DNA of 64,000 nt. It comes from Branchiostoma floridae. Lineage: Eukaryota > Chordata > Leptocardii > Amphioxiformes > Branchiostomatidae. Shown one piece after another: positions 37,501-47,982 of this stretch. The position numbers were made by a program, and so were the translations under genes. Below the pieces are notes generated by a model. The model was given only the letters and a program-made list of their open reading frames with translations, ran no database searches and was not told the origin of the DNA. How positions within the stretch are numbered: position 1 is the first letter of the stretch; each line of letters starts with the position of its first letter. The stretch is taken from NCBI RefSeq assembly GCF_000003815.2, contig NC_049995.1, forward strand, positions 5,812,912-5,876,911. The letters are read 5' to 3'.

Positions 37501-40500
37501 GAAAGTTTCTTGGCTGAGTGGTGCCAATCTGTTAGATGGGCAAGTGTGCGGACGGGAGTTTTGGTTCTACGTTTTTAGAGTCCTTGTCGTAGTAGTCTTT
37601 GTTTGGTGCTACAGTCTGTCTTTGCTATTGGTGGATTGTCTGTTAGATGTTCAGTGTGTGTGGTCAGTCCTTCACTATGGTGTTCTCCTTCTACTCTCTA
37701 GTCCTCTTTATAATTTCCAGTTTGCTTTGATGTGTCGTTTCTTGGCAGAAGGGTGGGCGGGTGCAAGTCTGCCTCGGGTGGAATGGCACATCCTTTTTCT
37801 TTGTTTCCATTCATGAGTTGTTTCTTCTTATATTATGATGGTTTTCAGTTTGGTCTCTGTCTGTATTACTAAAACTGTTTGTATACCCAAAATAACAAAG
37901 GGCCTTTGGAAGGGGCTTTGGAAGGGCTGGGTTAAAAGGTCCGTCCATTGATCCATGGAAAAAAGCTGGCGTAAAGCCTTGCCTGGCGGCAAGGCAAAAA
38001 ACTTGTTTGATTGCAAAAAAATAGCAAGAATCAATAGTACGTATATGTCTCCAACATATATTGGAATATCAAGTCCATCCATACTTTTGATGAAGAAAAA
38101 TACTCATCCAAAGTTGACCTATATTTGACCTCTTCTGTCACTCTTACCCAGCCACATTCCAAAAATCCCCGGAAATACAAAAACTTGTCTGATTGCGAAA
38201 AAAATAGCAATAATCAATAGTACGTATATGCCTCCAACATATATTGGAATATCAAGTCCATCCATACTTCTGATGAAGAAAAATACTCATCCAAAGTTGA
38301 CCTTCAATTGACCTCTTCTGTCATTCACACCCAGTCACTTTCAGAAAATAGACGGAAATACAAAAACTTCTCTGATTTCGAAAAAAATAGCAAGAATCAA
38401 TAGTACGTATATGTCTCCAACATATGTTGGAATATCAAGTCAATCCATGGTTTTGATGAAAAAATATAGCCTTTGGAACTTGATGTAAATTTCAGCTGTT
38501 ACGTTACTGACACCTAGGTCCATTCCAAAATTCCCCGGAAATATAAGATCATGTCTGATTTTCTGGAAACTAGTAAGAATCAATAGTACATATATTTCTC
38601 CAACATATATGGGAATATCAAGTCAATCCATGGTTTCGATGAAAAAATATAGCCTTTGGAACTTGAGGTGAATTTCAGCTGTTACATTACTGACACCTAG
38701 GTCCATTCCAAAATTGCCCGGAAATATAAGATCATGTCTGATTTTTCAAAAACTAGTAATAATCAATAGTACATATATCTTTCCAATATATGTAGGAATA
38801 TGAAGTGAACCCATGCTTTTGATTAAGCAATATACTCATTGCAAGTTGACCCAAATTTTGGTTGTATTCTTGCTTACAGTGAGCCTTTTCAGAAATGCCC
38901 TGGACTCAGAAAAACATCTTTGATTTTTTTCAAAAACTAGTAATAGTCAACAGTAATTTTGTATGTCTGAAACTTATGAGAGAATATCAAGTGCATCCTT
39001 GCTTCTCACTAAGAAATATAGAGTTTGAAAGTACAAGTAAACATGCTGGCTGTATTAATTTGAAAGTGGTAACTTCAGTATTCCATGGCTGAGTGTTATA
39101 TGCTACTTGATTGCCTCAAGCAATAGAAGTCATTACATTTAGAATTTCCCTTTTCTTCCTTATATTTGAGGTGATTGAGGAAATACGTGCTTTTGATCAA
39201 GAAATATAGACTTAAGTTAATTAATGTATTTTAGTTGGTCAACCAACATACATATGGAAGTCATCCTGAAAGGAAACAATATGACATTGTATACTAGTAG
39301 GTCATTAGTACTCGTATCTTCACTATAGTATGCAGAAAGACACTTACTCAGATAAATATCAACTCATTTTTTTTTAATGAAGAAAATTAGACTCTGATTC
39401 TTACTCACTGGGACAGTACATGAAACTTGAGCATATTTGTTATGTGCTGCATATTCACTTGAGTGCATAATAGCTTTACTTACAGATTGATTTTTTTGCT
39501 ATAACAGTATAAGGCTAAAGGAGTAAAATATTGTTAAGCACTTAAGTAATTAATAACTTGCAGATTTCTGATTTTATAACAGCTGTCTGCATACCCTGCC
39601 CCCCTCCCCCTCACACATAGATTACATGTATCTGGCTATTCAAGTGACCCACACCGTATCAAAGTACTCTATCAGTAGAATTGAAGAGTATGATAGTTCA
39701 ATGAATTCCTTGTTAACTTTCCACTGTGAAATGTTTTCTGTTTTTTTCAGATGGTGTCCGCTCAGCAGTGGAAATAAAATGAACACTGAAGACTTTTAGT
39801 TCTGACATATGATGATGTACCTTGAACTACCTTCCTAACAAAGGAGTTGAATGCAACCATAGGCATATTTATAGTTAATTGTATTTTGAGAATATCATGG
39901 TATTTTATACAGAGTTTTGGATTTTCAATGCAGTGATTTGTAAAGTTGTTTCATGTACAGTGAAGAAGAAGAAGAGTATACAGTGTATATGTCCTTATTA
40001 CAAATTGTAAATGGGTAATGTTTGCAGTGGTTTTATGTTCATGTGTTTTTTTGCAGTGATAAACTAACTGAAGGCTTGAAGTGATAGCAAATATTTGGCC
40101 TTTGATAGTAAAACCCTGCATGGAAGTTTCAACCGCGAACTTAAAACCACTGCCAACACTCCATTTTCTCCCTTTCACAGTAGTACATGTTTTAAAATAA
40201 TCCCTTATCAAGCTTTGTAATTGATGATTTCAGAACTTTTTAATTATGTTTAGCTTCCTTTTTAGAGTTGACTATGATAAATAACTGACTGCCTATATGC
40301 TTGAGGGAGAAGAAGGATTTATAATAATAGTACTAATGATAAGTATCAAAAGTTCTTGGAAATTATTGCCTGAGGGCTAATTACAAGTGAGAAAAATGAC
40401 GAACAAACAATGGTAAACAGTACAGTAAGTGACCACTCTAGTCTAAAGTCTAACTCTAAGATGTTACTTATTCATAACCAATGCTATTCATTTATTCTTA

Positions 40501-43500
40501 TATATAGTACAATGAAGCACTACTTTGCCAGTGTTTTGAAAGTTGTCAAATTGAAAGTCATTGATATTTTGTGTTTGTTGGTTTTAACAATGATATACTG
40601 AAACAGTAATGGTATCTTTGGCAATAGGAATTCTATTCATGAGCATTTCCTGTAATAGAATGCTGTTTCATTGAGTAAAACAATGTTGGGTTATGTGTGA
40701 AATATAGACCAACTTTACACGGTGTAGTGTAACATGGATAGAATGTATGAAATGAGCCTTCCCTACAGTATGTAGATATATTTTCCACATCAACAGCTGT
40801 TGGTACTTTGCTATGATAGTGCTTGTGTGAGCTTGTCACAGCTACATGTATGCCCAATAAGAAATAACCAGCTTTTGGCAATTTTTCCATGTGTTTTTCT
40901 TATTGCAGATTAAAAAGTGAACCAAAAGTCTGTATCTGATTTGCATCCTGTTTTGCACTGATTATGGTCATGCAACAGTAATAGAAATGCTTTGAAGATG
41001 CATGTTAATGTTGATACAGCCAAATTTTCCCAGCTAAAACAAACCTTAGCCAAATCCTACAGGCTAACCCTAACCTAGCAATAAAGGAATCCAATATTAT
41101 ATAAGGAACATTTGGCCTGTATTTCTGTTTGACTTTTATTTTTGTACATGAATTAATGTTCAACAATTGCAGCTGTGTCTTTTGTAGTTAAGTATAACAA
41201 ATCCAAGTTGTTGATTACTTGATAATTTCTTGGAAATAACAATTTGACTTGGTGAGAAATATACATCAGCATCTTGCTGTCTGGTGCAGCATACTGTGTT
41301 GTCTTTAAATTCAAATAAAGTTAAATTTAAAGAGATATACTTTCACCAAAAAAGTTAACAAATACAAAGTTTTCTTCTGATAAATTCTGAAAAAAATTAC
41401 TTTTCTTCTTCTCTGCTTTGAATTGTCCTTTGTATGGCAAAGCCCCTTGAAGATCTATGTCATCTGTGACTCCAAAATTAATGGTATTTCATTTTGTTGA
41501 AGGTTCATATTTCAAAGTTTTCCATAGCATAAAAGCTTCCAAACCTATTGGTATCGTTTAAAGTTTGTCTGACTTCGACTATATGGCGATCCTGCACCCC
41601 GAAGATCAGTAGATCTAGTTGGATATCATGTTTATCGCTAGTCAAGGACTCCCCGGTTTCAATATACCGCGCGTACCACTTCCGGGTACCCGTCATCCTT
41701 AGCGAAAACCATGAGTCGAGCCTCGTTTCCGTGAGCCGGTCTGTCGCCACACCCCCTTGATTGATTCCATGGTTTGGTATTATCTCATGCCATTGTAGGA
41801 TCTGCTTGGAGATTAATGATTTTCAGTGACGAACTTTGCATGACACAACCTAAGGTCCTTAGGTTTGTCCATAGGCGGTCGGCCAAGGAATTGTCTTTGA
41901 TTCGCCCGTACACCGCGTACCGTATCGCTGAGCATTGCCGGGGTTGGGGATTACCCGAAGGTCGGGGAAGTCGGCGAAGCCGACCAATCGGCGCAGGAGT
42001 TTTTCCACCCGAAGGTCGGCTAAGCCGACCAATCGGCGTAGCCGATTTAGAGCGCGGCGAAGCCGCGCGGCGAGCAAAGTTAGGGGAAAGGCGGCGCAAA
42101 GGATGACGGGAAATACTCGCACTAAGAAGATAGTAATCTTTGACGGGAGCATCTGAGGAGGCATTTCCGGATTGGCGGTACACGGCGGACTACCGTGGCA
42201 GACAGCGCGCGGCGGGGTTCCTGTTACTCAACAAAAAACACAAAATCTCCGACCTTCCGAAGCTGTTCCCACAGCGACATTCTGTCCCCTTCAGCCCGAA
42301 GTACTCGTAACCTCCGTTAGCGCAGTGCGTCACACATTTCCCAGGGTTCATGTCGCCAGCTGTCAGTAGACTGTTCGTCAGGTCCTGGTCTCCGCCGTCG
42401 TTGAAACATCCGACGTAGTTGTAACCGTCTGAAAAAGAAGTGCCGTGTTTAGAGCTACTTTCAAGTAGATACTGTAAGATTAAGTTCAACACTTCTTCCT
42501 ACACATCTTTAATGCCAATGCGACATGTATCTTTATGTTTTTGCTCCGTTTCTTCTTCTTCTTCTCCTGTTCCAAGCAAATAAGCTTTAAGGTTGATGGC
42601 CCGAACCAGCCGCCTGTCAAAATGATTAAGTAGCAGGCAGATTGCTTGTTGTAATCTGATACATCACGTAGCATGTGGCAGGACAGAGCCAGGGAGCTGG
42701 TCATTATACATATGGATGTGTTTGAGTAAGAACAAACAGAGCAGTAGTTTTAAGACTATACCAAGCTAAAGTAAACATTAACCTTTCTAATAGAAATAAT
42801 TATCATCATTTTTTTTTACAACTTACGCCAAAAGTCGATGTAACCAGAAGTCATGAAGTTCTCTCCGTAGTGTTCCGAAGCCAGGGTCTGACGTAAGAAG
42901 AGACGTGAACGTGAACATGATGATATCTAGCGTCCGCCATCTTGGTGGGTTAAAGAAGCAATTTTTTCTTTACCTCGTCGTACTTCCTTTTTATTATTTC
43001 TTAAAGCCCTTTTACCGTTTGCTATCTAAGAGCTAGCTTTAGTAAAAGATGAAGGAATGTTCCTCCCGCACCATAAGGTGCATAGGGCGGCGCCCATCTC
43101 CTTTCCTGTGGAGCCACACAACTTTGTGAAATCACTCCAGCAGGGGGATCCGTGGTTATAGTATCAAAGCTGGTAGTGCCGTGTGTTCAACTTTCATACT
43201 CTTTCTCAAATGCTCATTGTTTAGCAGAGAAAGTAGCATGTACCATTTTAATCCCCGACTCGCCCGGGTATAGAATACACGTTCTACATGTATTGAATAC
43301 AAGGTGAATAATCTACTCTCCCCCTCGGCCATCTGGCCTAACAAAAATGTGGCAGGTATGAAGGTGTGTTGTGTGTAAACTTGCAAATACACACGAATCC
43401 TTTTTTTTTAAATAGTTGAACTGTAATTTCCAACACCAAAATTGGACTCACCCAAATTTTCGACTGCACAGCATCAGTCATTTTCAAGGAATGAACAATC

Positions 43501-46500
43501 CACTGCTGTCGTGACACGTTACGTTATGCAGATTGCTCATTCCTTGACAAAGACTGGTGCTGTGCAGTCGAATTAGGGTGAGTCCAATTTTGGTGTTGGA
43601 AATTACAGTTCAACTATTTCAAGAATGACTCCCACCAACACAGATGAACTTTCAAGTTAACACACGTATCCTTTTTGTATCCATAAATAATTGAATTGTT
43701 ACCGGTTTGAGGTAGAGGTTTCCGTTCTGTACGTACAGGTTGTCAGGATGCCCCATGTAATACTGGAACTCCTCATTCTGCGAAGAGAACAAAAAACATG
43801 AAAACCAACACAAGCGTTCGAAGGCCGTGAAAGATTTTAAACAGAAATTTTAGATACATATTTTTTAAAAAGCTTATATGTTGTTTTATGATGTTGTTTC
43901 ATCATTGTGGACTTCTTGCTAATGTACTTTCCCACGTATATACCAGCCTGCGGGACCAACTTTGGACCCGAGCCAAGTCAACTTTCCTATTCTGCCAGTC
44001 TCGATCTGGTTACACCATCTTCGTCCTCGCATCATGTCACTCTACAATATTCACTCTACATAATAACTACGGACATAAACCAAGACATACAAACGTACAG
44101 ACCGAAAAAGTTTCATTCATATATAATTTCATTCATTCTGTGTGGACTCTTTAATGATATCGCTATTGCAAATTACGAATATTCAGATAGCATTGTGGTC
44201 GTATCTTAGAACATGCAACGAAACCATACCATACTCAACCACCCTTCAAGCTAATCCCGTTAAGTTCAAGGAAGAGGTATTACAACACCTGAGGAACGGC
44301 CGATAAAAAAGCAGCACTACGCCCTGGGTGGTTTGCCCCAACGCAAATTAGGGGTGTTGCCCAGTATCCTAACAAGAACAAGAACAAGAACGACAGATAA
44401 AGCAAGGAAACGTACCCCACCACCCCCTGCGGTGACCTCTGGCCTCCACTTGGTCGTGTCCAGGGTGTCGAAGGTGTCCTCAAACACCAGCTCCAAGTTG
44501 TCGCTTGTTCCGGTACCACCAGTACTTCCACCGACTACAAGACAAACACAGACAAACAGTTTTCAACATATAACACAATCTATTATCAAGATCTTCCTAG
44601 TTTGTTTCCTGGCTATGACTTTTGAGGGGCGCTTCATTGCTCACTGGTCGCTTCTAAGAGTGGTGAGAGGTATGCTTGAGGCAGCTATTATGTACTATGT
44701 CACTGCCCTGCTCTCAGAGGAATGTCCTGTTTTTGACTTGTCATAGTACCGAAGTCTAGTTTTTATATAATTGTATAGAAGTCTTTGAGTAACTCCTTCT
44801 TGATGTAATATGTATTACTACTTATAGTTTGTATATGACTGTGTAGAAATGTTCTTGTATCTTGATAATTTGTATCATTTGTAAATTGGATGTAATTCAG
44901 TACAGAAAGAGCTCTGACACTGCGAGATCACAATAAACACTATCTATCTATCAATCTAGACAATATTGCGTAACTTTATCTTCAGAATTTTATTTCAGGT
45001 GGATCTACAATAATGCACAACCGGTTTAAGAAGATTCATGAGTCCAACTGCGCAAGCACAACAAAGTAATACTATATTATGGGTTATATGTTAAAGAATG
45101 AAGGCACTGCGACACAAACAGATTAAATACGTCTAGTCAAATATTAATCATGGTCCAGGTAAAAACTGTTTAAGGTCGCAGAAGTTGGCAGAACTCAGTA
45201 TTTATGGGCGACCCCCGTGGACAAAAGCAGGTCGGGTACAAAATAGTACGTCGCAGTTCTTGAAAAGCCACAGAAAAATTTCTGTGCACGTCAGCGAGTC
45301 GGAAACTGTGGTGGATAGTAGAGGAATACGTAAGTTTTGAGGCTGTATAGGTTGGGTTACGATGTTTGTTTGGCTGGGTAGAATTTCGCGCACGAATCCT
45401 GTTCTCGCTACTTCCGTGTGTCGGATGCAGCATGGTGACCTCCGCTGGGGGTCATTTCAAAGTGTTTTTTCTGGGAAAACGAGCAGGCAAACTTCATCTC
45501 ATTTTCACATATTTTGTAGATTCTACCCTGAACTCCAACATATTCAATTCTTGTTAATTACTTTTGCACCCTGCTAAAAATTTTGAGGCGTCGAACCTCC
45601 TCACTTTGGGGTCCTTAACTATAGAAATCCCCATAGGCAAAAAACTGTGTTGTGCTACCTTAAAAGTTATAAGCCTTGACCTTTGAACTATTATCAAGCT
45701 ACCTATTATCAAGATGCACATGCGCAGTTAGAACCATAATCCTCCATATTGTGCATTTACCTTTTACCTTTGAAATATCAGTACGAGCTCTATTTTCGGA
45801 ACATAACCAGTGAAATAGTGAATAAGCTTCCTAGCAATTGCTTTTTTAGGAAACCACACCAAAATGTGTAGCTGTGTCCTAAAACGTCAAATTCTCTCAT
45901 GACCTCAATGAAAGCGGCCTGCAGGCCGATTTGAGCTTTCATAAATAAATAAAGGTTCAAACAAACAAACATACAAACAAACAAACAAAAAAATTAAAAG
46001 AGGAGCCATTCTACCTTCGCTTCTTTCACCTTTTCACAAGCTATGGATGTACTCTTGTGATACTTGCTAAGTTTGTAGGCGTCAGGGAAAAAAAGATGAA
46101 GAAAAGTTTGAAATTAGAGGTCCTAGCGGGTTTCTGCGGTAATGCAGTGTTTGATATCTCGTGTTCTGGACATGCTACCGTCGTGAATATTGAGTTGTAG
46201 ATAGATGTCGTTTGATGTCTGTTTCTTGGAATCAAAAGTATTAGATAAGTAACATCGACTACCATAATTCCACCAGGTGCCATAATACCGCCACCTCAAA
46301 AAACGTTATTATTGAGGTCTTCCCAAGATTGTCTTGAACACCGAATGTTAAATATCCTAAAAGTAATACAATTCAGATATTGAGGTGTTGAAGACAATCT
46401 TGAGAAGGTCTCTATAACAAACGTTTTTTGAGGTGGCGGTATAATGGCACCTGGTGGAATTATGCGAATGTATATGTTACATACCATCACCGATGTCCCA

Positions 46501-47825
46501 GACAGTGTTCCTGTAGTCCCCGCCACACTTGCCACCGGTTCCACCAGAACAGCCGTAGTAACAGTCAGACTCCGGGGCTCGGCCGTGCTTACCGTAGGTG
46601 TGGCCACAGAAGCACTGGAAAGGCAATCAAAAATGCAAAGACATGACGCTGGTTCACCTTTATCCGTGGAGTAGCCTATATCCGTTTTTAAACAGGGCAT
46701 GCACGGATGTCAAGTGAACCGACAGTGTTTTCAAACTGCAATATTGAAAATATTACAAGAGAATCATTATCAAACATTTTGACAATGTCTTTTGTTAAAA
46801 AGAAATTTACTGCATGGGGAACTCGACCCACAAATGTCTGATCACAATTCACCCTTGTTTTTCTCGCCACTTCTGATTTAAAAAAAAACAAAACCGAATG
46901 CCTGGAAAGTAATGACTGCAATGATTTGAAATTTGGAGGATATTGATAAAAGGTTTCGAAAATTTGTGACTCGAAATTTGTGCTTATCATTTCTGGATGA
47001 GCACGAGAACTTATTGATCACCCTTCGTACAGGGGAGACGGTGCCATTAGAATTTTCCCCCAGTAATACATGCGTTCCAATGGAGAGTTGAGGAAAAAAA
47101 TGCAATTATCTCAAGAATAAAAAGTTCAAGCCATACAAACTTACCCTCAAATGAGAGCCAACTATGTCCAGTCTCATGAAATTCATTTGCAAGAATTTCT
47201 ATACGGCTAGTCTTTTGATACACCCCCCTAATTAGAGCCATTGGATTGGCCCGTTTGGCTCAAAACAGCTATCTGATGACGATACCACTATTTCAGGGGG
47301 GTGCGGAAACCCCCTCGATGGAGAAAGGTCATTTTTTACAACTAGTTCAACAAGTATAGGGTCTTTCCTACTGCAGACACTCCCAAAATGCCCAGATTTC
47401 ACATATAATCCCACCAAGAAAGGCTTTCAATGGTTTAAAGCCTTGTTTTTATTTGAGCTCTCTAACCGGGCGCTCTAGGCGGATGTGCTAATGGTTACGT
47501 CACCCCTACATGTACCTCGATGGCGTACTGCAGTCCGATGTAGCTGTACCCCAGTGATGCGCAGTACTGACTGCAGGTGGTGTAACCGTTGGTGTAAGTC
47601 ATGGTGGTCACATGGGGGAAGTCTCGGTCATCTGGGTTGTCGATGTAACAGCCAAGATAGGTCCCTACAAAACATACAAGCGTACGTCAGAAAGTCATAA
47701 GTGCTTTATTTTCAATAAACATGATGAAGAACTGATTTGGATGTATTTATGCGTCTATGCATTTTCTCTCTCTTTTCCTCTCTTACACACACACACACAC
47801 GTACACACACACACACACACACACG

Positions 47826-47865
<40 letters not shown>

Positions 47866-47873
47866 CACACACA

Positions 47874-47907
<34 letters not shown>

Positions 47908-47950
47908 CACACACACACACACACGTACACACACACACACACACACGTTC

Positions 47951-47982
<32 letters not shown>

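Larger units (their letters stand above)
31300..38000 (+). mobile_element. Tx1-like (L1 group) LINE with two intact ORFs
   Basis: A non-LTR retrotransposon in intron 7 of GH16-A, on the opposite strand. In order: 5' region with tandem repeats (31437-31790), ORF1 (32111-34069), ORF2 (34084-37578), 3' UTR. Both ORFs are uninterrupted, so the copy is young. The RT motifs (SLDQAKAFDRV, GVRQGCPMSPLLY, SQYADD) and the ORF1 with CCHC knuckles resemble the Tx1 clade. The ends are approximate: no clear target-site duplication or poly(A) tail was found. The 3' limit is set where the 182-bp array starts, and the 5' limit is a guess upstream of the tandem repeats. Confidence 0.85.
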
